From positions 2,418,001-2,482,000 of the forward strand of contig AP035880.1 of the NCBI GenBank assembly GCA_045866215.1: a DNA stretch of 64,000 nucleotides. Reading direction: 5' to 3'. Both the position numbers and the translations under genes were made by a program. The first letter of the stretch is position 1, and each line of letters begins with the position of its first letter. This DNA comes from Croceivirga sp009797885 (GTDB lineage Bacteria > Bacteroidota > Bacteroidia > Flavobacteriales > Flavobacteriaceae). The notes beneath the pieces are model-generated. The model was not told the origin of the DNA. It saw only the letters and a program-made list of their open reading frames with translations, and ran no database searches. Shown here piece after piece: positions 43,071 through 52,709 of the stretch.

Positions 43071-43988
43071 ATGAAATCAGGCAATCGAAAATGGCCGCTC
43101 TTTTTGGACAGGGGAACCCGTATTACGTTGACCGTATTCCTTTCCACCATAACTTTTGGTTCAGCCCAAGAATGGCGGGCGGTCGAGGTCAAAACATCAA
43201 AGATTGCGGATTCCATCTATTTTATGGAGGGGATACTTGGTTTTGGCGGCGGGAACGTTACCGTTTCCATAGGTGGGGACGGAGTCCTTCTTGTAGACAA
43301 TATGTATGATTGGATGATGCCGAAGCTAAAAAAAGCGGTCGCAGAGATTACCGACAAAAAAATTGAAATCGCCATAAATTCCCATTTTCATGGAGACCAT
43401 ATTCAAGGAAATAAAAACTTAAAAGAGGGAGGTACACTGGTTATTGGACATAAAAACCTCTTTAAACGGTTAGCGGCATACAGCAGTACCAAACCGCAAA
43501 TTTTGGACCTGCTCCCTACAATCACTTTTTCGGAACATCTTGAAATTCACTTCAATGGGGAAACCGTGGAAATGATTCATTATCCCAATTGTCATACGGA
43601 TAACGATATTATCATTTTTTTCAAGGAATCAAAGGTTTTACATCTGGGGGATATTTTTTTTCAAGGGATGTTTCCTGCAGTGTATACAAGTAGTGGAGGA
43701 AATATAAAACAGCTCATCCTGTCCCTTGAAGACATTTTAACCCGTTTTCCCAAGGATTGTAAAGTTGTTCCGGGACATGGACGGGTGAGTACCATGCAAG
43801 AGTTGGGGGAGTATTTGGATATGCTCAAAAAATCGGTCCAAATTGTTGAAAATGGCATCAAAAGCGGAAAGTCCCTTGAAGAAATGGTAGCGGATAAAGT
43901 TCTTATGGAATACGATGATCTGGGCAATGGTGGGGCACAAACCACCGAAGAATACCTGGCAATGCTCTATGGCCTTTTAAAACAGTAA
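43071..43988 (+). CDS. Secreted MBL-fold metallo-hydrolase
   Basis: A 305-residue protein. The start at ATG 43071 gives a leader (ITLTVFLSTITFGSAQ). The two-metal site of the metallo-beta-lactamase fold is complete: SHFHGDH, the His of HYPNCHTDN, the Asp of LHLGDIFFQG and the His of VPGHGRVS. The loop LVDNMYDWMMPKLKKAVAEI is typical of hydrolases close to B-class enzymes, but I see no reason to call it an antibiotic-degrading enzyme. It starts an operon with a secreted VOC protein (33 bases on) and an esterase. Confidence 0.88.
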   Translation: MKSGNRKWPLFLDRGTRITLTVFLSTITFGSAQEWRAVEVKTSKIADSIYFMEGILGFGGGNVTVSIGGDGVLLVDNMYDWMMPKLKKAVAEITDKKIEIAINSHFHGDHIQGNKNLKEGGTLVIGHKNLFKRLAAYSSTKPQILDLLPTITFSEHLEIHFNGETVEMIHYPNCHTDNDIIIFFKESKVLHLGDIFFQGMFPAVYTSSGGNIKQLILSLEDILTRFPKDCKVVPGHGRVSTMQELGEYLDMLKKSVQIVENGIKSGKSLEEMVADKVLMEYDDLGNGGAQTTEEYLAMLYGLLKQ

Positions 43989-44020
43989 CAAAACAGTGCA
44001 AATTCAAACTTAAAATAGAA

Positions 44021-44515
44021 ATGAAACGAATACTTCTTTGTGCCATAGCAACACTCACACTTCATTTTACGGTTTGCTACGGCCAAAATGGGGCTCCCCG
44101 GGAAATACAAAAAGGGGTATCCAACGAAAAGCAAACAACCAATGGAATGGAGAGTCGTATTTCCATTTTTGAAATTCCGGCAACCAACATTTCCCGAGCA
44201 GTCCATTTTTATGAAACCATTTTGGATATCAAAATTGTGCTGATGGCAATCCAAGAAATGGAAATGGGGATATTCCCGTACGAAGGTCAAATGGTCACGG
44301 GGGTTATCATTAAAGGGGACGGATACCGCCCTTCGTCCGATGGAGTGACCATCTACCTTAATGGTGGACCTGATCTTCAGGTTATTCTCAACAAGGTCGA
44401 AAAAAACGGGGGAAAAATTAGTGTTCCAAAAACCCCCCATGCAGATGAAAGCGGTTTCTTTGCGTTGTTTTTGGATACGGAAGGAAATAGAATTGGCCTA
44501 CACTCACCGAACTAA
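44021..44515 (+). CDS. VOC-superfamily (glyoxalase-fold) protein with a signal peptide
   Basis: A 164-residue protein. Residues 1-22 form a signal peptide (MKRILLCAIATLTLHFTVCY). A linker leads to a VOC unit that begins at about residue 43 (ESRISIFEIPATNISRAVHF, then YETILDI). It continues with VILNKVEKNGGKI and ends FFALFLDTEGNRIGLHS. In most bacteria this single-unit family is cytoplasmic, and the exported form is unusual. Metal ligands of the His/Glu type are not obvious, so it may bind rather than convert its ligand. It lies between the MBL and esterase genes. Confidence 0.82.
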   Translation: MKRILLCAIATLTLHFTVCYGQNGAPREIQKGVSNEKQTTNGMESRISIFEIPATNISRAVHFYETILDIKIVLMAIQEMEMGIFPYEGQMVTGVIIKGDGYRPSSDGVTIYLNGGPDLQVILNKVEKNGGKISVPKTPHADESGFFALFLDTEGNRIGLHSPN

Positions 44516-44542
44516 ATAAGGAAAAGTGACCAAGGCCAATCA

Positions 44543-45496
44543 ATGAAATTTAAACTGATGCATATTGTTTTAAGTATTTTGTTTCTACTGCTGGTCGGCA
44601 TTATCTATGTCTATAGGGGCATCCAGAAAAACACAAAGAATGGGCGTATCGATTTTGATGGGGAAGTAAGAACCTATAAACTCTACATACCAAAATCCTA
44701 CTATAATAGGAAGGAACCTGTTCCGCTTTTAATAAACCTGCACGGCCATAGCGGCAATTCCTGGCAACAAATGCTTTATGCAGATTTTAGAAGTATAGCG
44801 GATACGGAAGGTTTTATTATGGTCCTGCCACAGGGCATGACCTATGCTCCCTCAAATAAGAGTTATTGGAACGCGTATTATAAAGAAGGAAATCATAATG
44901 ATATTCAGTTCATTGCAAGTATGATCGATACATTGATAGCGGAATATCATATTGACCCCAATAGGGTTTACGTAACTGGTTTTAGCAATGGAGCAGCTAT
45001 GTGTATTGCCTTGGCATGTGATTTACAGGATAAAATTGCAGCCATTGCACCCGTATCCTGTACAAGGACCACCGAATTCCCTCCCGTTTGCAACAACTCA
45101 AAACCGATATCCGTATTGTTGATGCATGGGACTGAGGATAAATTTGTAAAATATGGGGGAGGCCCACTTTCGGTGAATGAATTTATAAGTGTATCCGATG
45201 AAATTGAAATCTGGAAGAAACATAATCGGACTTTGGATGTTCCAGAAGTCGATACTTTGGCCCACGCCAATTCAAGATCAATATCTACCGTCATCAGGGA
45301 ACGATATACAAGCAACACCAACGATGCGGAGGTACTTCTCTACAAAATAATCAATGGGGGACACACTTGGCCGGGATGTCCCAAATGGGCTGAGCTTATC
45401 TTGGCAAATCTTGGCCATACCAACCAAAATATGGATGCCAGCATCGAAATCTGGAATTTTTTTAAAAGACACCGCCTGCCAAGGGAAAATGAGTAG
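44543..45496 (+). CDS. Membrane-anchored alpha/beta hydrolase of the PHB-depolymerase/feruloyl-esterase type
   Basis: A 317-residue protein. A single N-terminal membrane segment (IVLSILFLLLVGIIYVYRG) is followed by an LpqC-like esterase body: VPLLINLHGHSGN (oxyanion region), VTGFSNGAAMCIALACD (nucleophile Ser in GxSxG), LLMHGTEDKFVKYGG (acid Asp) and INGGHTWPG (catalytic His). Four Cys (ACD, SCT, VCN and GCP) may form disulfides, which fits a location outside the cytoplasm. It closes the MBL-VOC-esterase operon. The substrate may be an ester of a phenolic acid or a polyester fragment, undecided. Confidence 0.87.
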   Translation: MKFKLMHIVLSILFLLLVGIIYVYRGIQKNTKNGRIDFDGEVRTYKLYIPKSYYNRKEPVPLLINLHGHSGNSWQQMLYADFRSIADTEGFIMVLPQGMTYAPSNKSYWNAYYKEGNHNDIQFIASMIDTLIAEYHIDPNRVYVTGFSNGAAMCIALACDLQDKIAAIAPVSCTRTTEFPPVCNNSKPISVLLMHGTEDKFVKYGGGPLSVNEFISVSDEIEIWKKHNRTLDVPEVDTLAHANSRSISTVIRERYTSNTNDAEVLLYKIINGGHTWPGCPKWAELILANLGHTNQNMDASIEIWNFFKRHRLPRENE

Positions 45497-45574
45497 GACC
45501 ATTTATAGGGATTCACAACACATACAATCCGTATGATGGATGGAACTGGGAAGTAAGATTGCCCCGCGGAACAA

Positions 45575-46705
45575 TTACTCATTTATTTTTCGATATTCCG
45601 TAGGGGTTTGTCCCGTAAGCTTTTTAAATGCCCTATTGAATGAGGCCTTGGAATTAAACCCACTTTCAAAGGCCATTCCCAATAAGGTGAGGTTTTGATA
45701 ATGGCTTTGGAGGATTTTTTCTTTTGCCGATTCTACCCGATACATATTGATAAAATCAAAAAAGTTCTTTCCTTCCAGACTATTGATTACCTGGGACAAA
45801 TGGTTGGGTTGTACCTGTAACCGTTCGGCCAGATTGTACAAGGTAAGCTCCTTTTCCAGATAGGGCTTGGCCGTTCTCATGAGTTCCAAAAGTTCTTTTT
45901 GGATTTTTTTGGCCCCCTTTACATCCAAGCCCGAATGTTTATACTTAATGGATTGTTCCCCACTCATTTCCTTTTTGGGGACGTTATGGAATTCCGGGTG
46001 CCACACCACATTTTGGTGGCCAGTGAACACAGAGGGCTGATTGAGACCAAAATAGCCCATTAGGAAAATGAAGATACATGTGGAAATATGTGCTATTAAC
46101 CCGCCATATTGAGGGATATGAATGGTGGTCAATCGATCTAAGAGAAGACTGCCACTGGCAATGGCCCATATGATAAGGATTCCCCAACTTAAAAAACCTA
46201 TCCAACTTAAATTCTTTTCCTCAATATTGGAAAAAATATGGGATACACGCACCTGATGCCTTTTCAATTTGATCAGTACGAGCATTAGGTATATCAAAAG
46301 ACTGCCCATTTTTAAAATGGTTATGGAATTTCTCAGTAAAGGGACCATCTCCATTTTGCCAAAGATTTGGATTACAAAAACCAAGTATCCAATACCAAAG
46401 GGAAGGAAATGGTAAGCATGTTTTCGATTTAGGCCAAAACCTTCTTCGGTCAGGGATTTGGTATACAACCACAGTAATGGGCCATGGGCGAAAATGGAGA
46501 CCTCACTGAACTCCAGTATTAAATGCTGTGCGGTGGAGAATGGACCAGTAGCCTCATAAAGCACAAAAAGGGACACCAGATTGAGCACGAACACCACCAA
46601 CCAAACCACGAGGATGGTATTTGGCAAAGACCTATTCTTTCTGCCAAGAATAAGGGCAATGATAAAAAGGGTCAGGCTCCCACTGGCTACAAAGAGGTAC
46701 TGCAT
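45575..46705 (-). CDS. Membrane-bound AraC-family regulator
   Basis: A 376-residue regulator with about seven membrane helices in the first 230 residues (for example LFVASGSLTLFIIALILG, TILVVWLVVFVLNLVSLFVL, LIAHISTCIFIFLMGYFGLN). The AraC DNA-binding domain lies at the end (LTLYNLAERLQVQPNHLSQV, then GMAFESGFNSKASFNRAFKK, QTPTEYRK). It is related to the regulator at 34532-35644. It is divergent from the ABC transporter genes (157 bases apart) and convergent with the esterase operon, so it may control the transporter. Confidence 0.88.
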   Translation of the reverse strand: MQYLFVASGSLTLFIIALILGRKNRSLPNTILVVWLVVFVLNLVSLFVLYEATGPFSTAQHLILEFSEVSIFAHGPLLWLYTKSLTEEGFGLNRKHAYHFLPFGIGYLVFVIQIFGKMEMVPLLRNSITILKMGSLLIYLMLVLIKLKRHQVRVSHIFSNIEEKNLSWIGFLSWGILIIWAIASGSLLLDRLTTIHIPQYGGLIAHISTCIFIFLMGYFGLNQPSVFTGHQNVVWHPEFHNVPKKEMSGEQSIKYKHSGLDVKGAKKIQKELLELMRTAKPYLEKELTLYNLAERLQVQPNHLSQVINSLEGKNFFDFINMYRVESAKEKILQSHYQNLTLLGMAFESGFNSKASFNRAFKKLTGQTPTEYRKINE

Positions 46706-46862
46706 CTTTTTTTATTAAAAGTATAGAATAATAAAAAGGATCGGGTATCAATTTACAGGGTTTGGTCTCATGTCCCAGGGAAATGGTACCAACCTTCATG
46801 TTGCAGCGCATGGCACCGATGGCTATACGTGCTTTGCAAATGAACTTTAAAATTCAACTATC

Positions 46863-47618
46863 ATGGAGGTTGTTCCAATCATAAAAACGGAGGCACTGGG
46901 GAAATCGTTCAGTAAAGGTTCGAAAAGCAATAATGGAATCCATAATGTCAATATGGAAATCAAGGAAGGGGAGTTTACGATTATTATGGGCAGTTCGGGC
47001 TCGGGGAAATCAACGCTCCTGTATGTGCTGAGCGGGTTGGACCGACCCTCTTCCGGGCAGATTTTTTTGAACAACACCCCAATTCACAAACTTGATGAAA
47101 ACACCATGACCCTTTTTAGGAGAAATCATGTTGGTTTTGTTTTTCAGGACCATAACCTGATTTCTGAGCTTAGTCTAAAGGAAAACATTCTCATTGTGGG
47201 CTATCTATCCAAGCAGGATAGGAGGGTTGTACAGACAAGGGCGGCCATGCTTATGAAGGAACTCGAAATAGAAACCCTGGCGGACAGACTACCGTCCCAG
47301 GTTTCCGGAGGGGAACGGCAGCGGTGTGCCATTGCCAGGGCCCTGATCAATAACCCTAAAATCCTTATGGCCGATGAACCTACGGGCAGTTTAAATTCCT
47401 CGGCCTCGGAAAAGGTGCTTTCCTGTTTTAAAGCGGTTCATAATGAGGGCCAAACCATACTTATGGTCACCCACGACCCCAAATCCGCCTGCTATGGGGA
47501 CAGGGTTCTATTTATTAAGGATGGACAGGTAATGGAGGCATTCACCTTTGGGACCCAAAACGATTTGGAGGAGCGCCATGAAGCACTACTGCAATGGCTT
47601 CGGTCCTTAGGCTGGTAA
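46863..47618 (+). CDS. MacB/LolD-type ABC transporter ATP-binding protein
   Basis: A 251-residue ATPase with a Walker A (GSSGSGKST), Q-loop FVFQDHNLISELS, a signature (VSGGERQRCAIARAL), a Walker B (ILMADEPTGSL) and a switch His (MVTHDP). It belongs to the family that drives FtsX-fold permeases for lipoprotein release, peptide export or signalling rather than true transport. The permease starts 19 bases downstream. Confidence 0.93.
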   Translation: MEVVPIIKTEALGKSFSKGSKSNNGIHNVNMEIKEGEFTIIMGSSGSGKSTLLYVLSGLDRPSSGQIFLNNTPIHKLDENTMTLFRRNHVGFVFQDHNLISELSLKENILIVGYLSKQDRRVVQTRAAMLMKELEIETLADRLPSQVSGGERQRCAIARALINNPKILMADEPTGSLNSSASEKVLSCFKAVHNEGQTILMVTHDPKSACYGDRVLFIKDGQVMEAFTFGTQNDLEERHEALLQWLRSLGW

Positions 47619-47637
47619 TCCAAAAAAACAAAAGAAC

Positions 47638-50001
47638 ATGAAGAGCCTTTTACTTCTTAATTCAAAATACCTGGTCAAGCGCAAAAGGGCGTTTGTTTTG
47701 GTGGGTCTTAGTTTGATCTTGACCATTCTGCTGCTGAGCATAGCATTAAGTCTGCTCCGAATTATTGAACAGCCTTTTGACATTACGTTCAACAACCAAA
47801 AAGCCTCCGAAATCCTCCTGTTGTTTGACGTTCGGAGCGACGATAAAGATAAACTGGTACAATGGTTTTCAAATCAGGAGGAGGTTTGGGGAGTTTCAGA
47901 ACCAAGCCCTTTTATCATGGTCAATGCGCCTTTGATCCACAAGGGGGGCGAATTGGACCTGAGTGTCCAGTTAACGGAGCACCATAGTGGCCATTTGGTT
48001 CAGGACGAGATTCGAATGCTGAAGGGAGATAACAGTGGCCACCCGAATCACGGGGAAATATGGCTTCCCACCCATTTTGAGGGAAATTATGGCCTAAAAC
48101 TGGGGGATACCCTAGGGCTCAACCTAAATGGGGAATTACGGGAACTGAAGATTTCCGCATTTGTGGTCGATCCCCACTATTTAAGCGCAATTTTTAATCC
48201 TACCCGTGCTTGGGTGGCTCCAGGGGAGCTTCCCTTTTTGGCCCCACTTTCCGAATTGAACAATACTATGATTGGGGTTCGACTTAAGGATGGTGTTGAT
48301 TTGGATACGTTTTGGAAGCACTTCAATGCATCTTTTGATTATTCGGGAAAAAGCCTGCAATACCCTCTTTTCAAAAGGGCGTTTACAAGTTTTTATACAC
48401 TCTTGGGCGCTGTTCTTCTGATTTTTTCCCTCATGGGACTCTTGATATCCCTGCTGATCATTAAGCATACCGTATCAAGTCATGTATTTTCGGACTACAG
48501 ACAAATTGGGGTGCTTAAAGGAGTAGGATTTACCCCTGGAAATATGGTACTGCTCTACCTAATGCAACTGGGTATTCTTGCCTTAATAGCGCTTCCGCTG
48601 GGTTTGATGGTTTCATGGTTCGTTGTTCGTATGGTGGTCAATTGGATGGTGGAACCTCTGGGCATCCCCAATTTTACCTACAATTTAAGTGGGCCCATTG
48701 CGCTGTCCTTTGGCATTGTTTTTCTGTTGGTTCTCCTGGTCTCCTTTTTTTCGGCTAGAAAAGCAGGTCTCGTAAAACCCGTTGAGGCCATTCGCAATAC
48801 GTTCCAAAAAAAGGGAAATCCGGGGGGGAGGACATCCAGGACCTTTTCTTCCTTATGGCTTCCACTCTCCTTGGTATTGGGCGGACGCCTTTTAAGTAGT
48901 AAAAAGAAGAATCTGGTTTTTATGGGACTACATATGGCCGGAATTGTTTTTGTTGTCATCTTCTGTGTAAACATCTCGAATTCCTTTGACAAAATTCACA
49001 ACGACCGGACTTCTTGGGGCTTTGATAATGCCGATGTGGTGATCAATCGAAAAAGCAGCATCATTCTCCCCCTCAAACACGGTGAATTAATGGAAATGTT
49101 GGGGACATACAAGGACGAGATACGATCGATTTCGCCATTTAACTATTCCAATCTGTTCATTTTGTCCAATGAAAACAGGGCCATCAAGGAAATACAGGGA
49201 AAAGTGTATTCTGATGCCCTTTCCAAAACAGGCTTGGGGAATATTGAAGGGAACCACCCGGTTGCCCCAAATGAGCTATCGCTCTGTATTGGTACTGCGG
49301 AGGAATTCAATAAGCGTCCAGGGGATAGTGTTGCCGTTTTTATCGAGGGACAAAAAAAGGTGTTCACCATAAGCGGAATATATCAGGACGTTGGGAGTTT
49401 GGGACAGGGCTTTCGTTTGCAAGAGAAGGCAATGTTGGGGTTGAACCCCCTTTTTGAACCCCGGTTTTATGGTCTGGAACTGCATCAAAATGTAGACCGG
49501 GATGCATTTCGGTCTCAACTGGAAGAGCAATTCGGCGAAACCATCCAAACGGAACTGAGCATTGAAGAAAGAAAGGCAATGGTGTCCATGGTAATGAATG
49601 TTCGGATGGCGGTCCTTACCATATCCCTATTCTTTGTCTTGGTTCTGGTTTTGATTATCTACAATCATCAGAATAGCTACATCCAACAGCATAAAATCTC
49701 CTTTGTAAAACTTAAATCCCTGGGGTTCACCTCCAAAAACCTAAGGATGGTCCTGCTCTGGAAAACCGTCCTGAATCTAGCCTTGGGGGTGTCCATAGGA
49801 ATTCCTTTATCCCTGTGGTGGAGTCCTAAAATAATGAATATGCTTACTGCCGATATTGGCTTGGTCCGTTTCCCTTTTATCCCTTACCCCACGGGTATGG
49901 TAATGGCAATGGTTGCGCTTTTTGTACTGGGGGGAACAGCCGCCTGGTTTGCAGGCTCGGCCATACGAAAAATAAATTTTAGAATAATCTCAGATGTTTA
50001 A
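47638..50001 (+). CDS. FtsX-fold ABC transporter permease
   Basis: A 787-residue inner-membrane protein with two FtsX-type halves. The first span (VLVGLSLILTILLLSIALSL) is followed by a large periplasmic domain at about 45-255, then three spans from about 260. A fifth span near 440 (NLVFMGLHMAGIVFVVIFCV) starts a second periplasmic domain, and three final spans close the protein. This ten-span plan resembles YtrF/BceB-like or LolCE-like fused permeases that work with a single ATPase. The next gene is a serine hydrolase only 12 bases on, so the two probably work together. Confidence 0.9.
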   Translation: MKSLLLLNSKYLVKRKRAFVLVGLSLILTILLLSIALSLLRIIEQPFDITFNNQKASEILLLFDVRSDDKDKLVQWFSNQEEVWGVSEPSPFIMVNAPLIHKGGELDLSVQLTEHHSGHLVQDEIRMLKGDNSGHPNHGEIWLPTHFEGNYGLKLGDTLGLNLNGELRELKISAFVVDPHYLSAIFNPTRAWVAPGELPFLAPLSELNNTMIGVRLKDGVDLDTFWKHFNASFDYSGKSLQYPLFKRAFTSFYTLLGAVLLIFSLMGLLISLLIIKHTVSSHVFSDYRQIGVLKGVGFTPGNMVLLYLMQLGILALIALPLGLMVSWFVVRMVVNWMVEPLGIPNFTYNLSGPIALSFGIVFLLVLLVSFFSARKAGLVKPVEAIRNTFQKKGNPGGRTSRTFSSLWLPLSLVLGGRLLSSKKKNLVFMGLHMAGIVFVVIFCVNISNSFDKIHNDRTSWGFDNADVVINRKSSIILPLKHGELMEMLGTYKDEIRSISPFNYSNLFILSNENRAIKEIQGKVYSDALSKTGLGNIEGNHPVAPNELSLCIGTAEEFNKRPGDSVAVFIEGQKKVFTISGIYQDVGSLGQGFRLQEKAMLGLNPLFEPRFYGLELHQNVDRDAFRSQLEEQFGETIQTELSIEERKAMVSMVMNVRMAVLTISLFFVLVLVLIIYNHQNSYIQQHKISFVKLKSLGFTSKNLRMVLLWKTVLNLALGVSIGIPLSLWWSPKIMNMLTADIGLVRFPFIPYPTGMVMAMVALFVLGGTAAWFAGSAIRKINFRIISDV

Positions 50002-50013
50002 ACTCCTTGGGCT

Positions 50014-51954
50014 ATGATACGTAAAACACGAATACTAACGTTTTTTTTGATTGGACTATTTTTTTTGTGCCCAACCAACCCTGTTGCTGCACAGGACCTT
50101 CGGAAATTGGACCATTATTTAAAGGAGGTCTATGAAAACCACATCATTCCGGGATTTTCGGTAGTAGTTGTAAATGACCAAGGATTGGTCTACAAAAAAG
50201 GCTTTGGAAAAGAACGTCTGGACCGGGCCAAGCCCTTTACCGGGCAAACGGTGAACGCAATCGGTTCCCTAACCAAATCAATGACCGCCATGGCCATAAT
50301 GCAATTGGTGGAGCAGGGGGATTTGGAATTGGATACCCCGGTGGTCCATTACCTGCCTTGGTTCAGGACAGCAAACAAAGACATGAGCGATAAGGTCACG
50401 GTTAGGATGCTCATCAATAATACCAGTGGGTTGCAGGCCAGTCCGGAACCCTCTTACGACCTTTCCGATAATGCCTTGGCAGCGCTGACCCGAAACTTAA
50501 GGAGTACCTTTATAACCAGGGAACCGGGAACGGTTTATGAATACAGTAACCTGGGCTTCAGTATTGCGGGATATGTGATAAGTCAGGTTTCGGGTCTGCC
50601 CTATAAGGAATATCTGGATAAGCAGCTGTTTGGTCCCTTGGCCATGAAAAGCACTTCTACCGACCCGGAAAAATTTGGGGCATTGGGCGCTTTGGAAGGC
50701 CACTATCAAGGAATTTACCAAGCAACCCCTGCACTACGGGAAAAACAGTTCGAATCTGGGGAGTATATTCCCGCGGGATCGTTTACGCGATCCACAGCCC
50801 AGGATCTTGGAAACTATTTGATGGCCTTGCTCAATAAAGGCAAATTTGGAAATGCCCGGTTGCTATCCGAGGAAAGCATTGCTGAAATGTGGTCCCCAAA
50901 TAGTTCCTTTCCCGGACTCATGGAAGATGAGGGAGGCGATGGCAAGCCTATACAGTACGGTTTGGGGTGGATGATATCTGAAATTGAAGGCAGAAAAATT
51001 GTTCATCATGGGGGAAGTACGGGAAAGATGTCCTCCATGACCATGATTGATTTGACCAATAACAGGGCAGCCACTTTATTGGCCAATCTAGATTTAACCT
51101 TTATCGATCAATATCAGTACCCCACCATATTTAATTTGGTCAATAACATTCTACATATAGCGGCCGGGGAACCGATCACCGAATTTGGACGCCCTACCAT
51201 ATCCGATCCGTCATTAAACGATTTTGATCTAGTCGAAGAACGTATGGAAAAGTACGTTGGTGAATTTGTTCAAATAAAAGGGGGTGATTTTTGGGTGTAT
51301 TTTGGACTTTCAATGGAGATAAAGCGGGGAGATAAGGGCCTTGAGGCCATGATGACCAGAGGTAAGAATACGATCAATCATTTTGAATTGGATTTTGCCA
51401 CGCCTTCCCTGGCCATCGGGCGTAATATGGGGATACCGCAAAGGTTCCAATTTAAGTTGACTCCGGATGGCAAGGTGAAGGGGCTCTTTTGCGGGGGAGT
51501 GGAATATATCCGTGAGAATAAACTGCGCCTAGAGCAGTATAAAAAAGTGGAACCCGGGTCCCATTTGGGCTTTTTGCTCCCCAAGGACTGGTCATTGCAA
51601 AAACTGCCCGATGGCTTTACGGCCAATGATCCCAACGATTCCAGTACGCGGTTACGGGGATTTGTAAAGGGTTCCAGGAAAAAAGTGGAAGATGCCATTG
51701 CTAAGGTTTCCAAGCGGACATCCAATGAAAGCCCCTGGTTTAGCATAAGGGAAGGGCAGTATGTCTGGAAACACCAAAGTTCGGTTAGGTCGGGTAGCCA
51801 TGGAGAGGAGGTGCATACCCTCTTTTATAATGAAATGAGCAACATACCCATACACTTCGAAATCACATCCAAAAAGGAAAATCATACCTTGATATTACAA
51901 CAAGTGATTTCCCCATTGTTGAATTCCCTGGAGTTTTATGGTGGAAATCAATGA
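50014..51954 (+). CDS. Large secreted serine hydrolase (beta-lactamase fold plus C-terminal domain)
   Basis: A 646-residue protein with a signal peptide (ILTFFLIGLFFLCPTNPVAA). The penicillin-binding fold spans about 30-390: nucleophile motif SLTK in AIGSLTKSMTAMAIM, YSN in YEYSNLGFSIAGYVISQ and HHGG in KIVHHGGSTGKMSSM. About 250 further residues form a C-terminal extension with beta-rich segments (GDFWVYFGLSMEIKRGD, then YVWKHQSS). The gene directly follows the ABC permease, as seen for peptide export or resistance cassettes in Firmicutes, but its substrate is unknown. It is convergent with the LytTR regulator gene. Confidence 0.87.
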   Translation: MIRKTRILTFFLIGLFFLCPTNPVAAQDLRKLDHYLKEVYENHIIPGFSVVVVNDQGLVYKKGFGKERLDRAKPFTGQTVNAIGSLTKSMTAMAIMQLVEQGDLELDTPVVHYLPWFRTANKDMSDKVTVRMLINNTSGLQASPEPSYDLSDNALAALTRNLRSTFITREPGTVYEYSNLGFSIAGYVISQVSGLPYKEYLDKQLFGPLAMKSTSTDPEKFGALGALEGHYQGIYQATPALREKQFESGEYIPAGSFTRSTAQDLGNYLMALLNKGKFGNARLLSEESIAEMWSPNSSFPGLMEDEGGDGKPIQYGLGWMISEIEGRKIVHHGGSTGKMSSMTMIDLTNNRAATLLANLDLTFIDQYQYPTIFNLVNNILHIAAGEPITEFGRPTISDPSLNDFDLVEERMEKYVGEFVQIKGGDFWVYFGLSMEIKRGDKGLEAMMTRGKNTINHFELDFATPSLAIGRNMGIPQRFQFKLTPDGKVKGLFCGGVEYIRENKLRLEQYKKVEPGSHLGFLLPKDWSLQKLPDGFTANDPNDSSTRLRGFVKGSRKKVEDAIAKVSKRTSNESPWFSIREGQYVWKHQSSVRSGSHGEEVHTLFYNEMSNIPIHFEITSKKENHTLILQQVISPLLNSLEFYGGNQ

Positions 51955-51980
51955 TTCTATTGGAACCTCATGATTTATGA

Positions 51981-52709
51981 TCACAGTCCAATTCGATTAA
52001 AAAAATCCACTTTATAGCTATCGCCTATTGGAATCCTGATATCATGGATTATGATTTTGCTTTTTTGCACGGCACGAATTTTATTGATGTTTACAATAAA
52101 GGATCGATGTACCCGAATAAAATTATTGTTGGCCAATTTTGCATCAATATCCTTGAAATTCATCAAGGTAAGAATTGGCTTTTTTTCATTGTCGATATGA
52201 ATTTTCAAGTAGTCCTTAAGCCCTTGTATGTGGGTAATGTTCTCTAGTTTGATTTTGACATTGCCATAATCGGATTTTACAAAAATGAATTGATTGGTGT
52301 CCAAACCCACACCACTGGCGGAGGAAACATTTTCGATTTTTCCCCTTGCCCTGCGTAATGCCATAAGTTCCTTTGCCCTATTGATTGCGGTAACAAAGCG
52401 TGGAAAGGGAATGGGTTTGACCAGATAATCAACGGCATTAAGCTCAAAACCATCCAAAGCAAATTCGGGATAGGCGGTCGTAAATAGGAAAAGGGGCTTT
52501 TTATCCATGGATTTCACAAATTCAATCCCTGAGATTTGTGGCATTTCAATATCCAGGAACACCAGATCAATTTCTTTGGTTTGAATCAAGGCAATACTAT
52601 CCAAAGGGTTGGTAAACGTTTCAATTAAGCTCAATCCACCAACATCCTCGCAATACGACTTAAGAATACCAATTGCTAAAGGCTCATCATCTATGATAAT
52701 ACAGTTCAT
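51981..52709 (-). CDS. LytTR-family response regulator
   Basis: A 242-residue regulator with receiver motifs (IIDDEPLA, VFLDIEMPQISG with the phosphorylated Asp, YLVKPIPF) and a C-terminal LytTR DNA-binding domain (ITHIQGLKDYLKIHIDNEKK, NNFIRVHRSFIVNINKI). Its ATG overlaps the kinase stop by 4 bases. It is the last gene of a leftward set that also holds the kinase, DUF4907, kelch and barrel genes, so it may respond to outer-membrane state. Confidence 0.94.
   Translation of the reverse strand: MNCIIIDDEPLAIGILKSYCEDVGGLSLIETFTNPLDSIALIQTKEIDLVFLDIEMPQISGIEFVKSMDKKPLFLFTTAYPEFALDGFELNAVDYLVKPIPFPRFVTAINRAKELMALRRARGKIENVSSASGVGLDTNQFIFVKSDYGNVKIKLENITHIQGLKDYLKIHIDNEKKPILTLMNFKDIDAKLANNNFIRVHRSFIVNINKIRAVQKSKIIIHDIRIPIGDSYKVDFFNRIGL

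Noticed and set aside
43071..43988. Antibiotic-resistance metallo-beta-lactamase
   Set aside because: The metal site is present in all MBL-fold hydrolases and the sequence gives no sign of a clinical class, so a general label is safer.
46790..46860. TGGCAC followed by TTTGC before the ABC ATPase, looking like a sigma-54 promoter
   Set aside because: The GG to GC spacing is wrong by several bases in each alignment.
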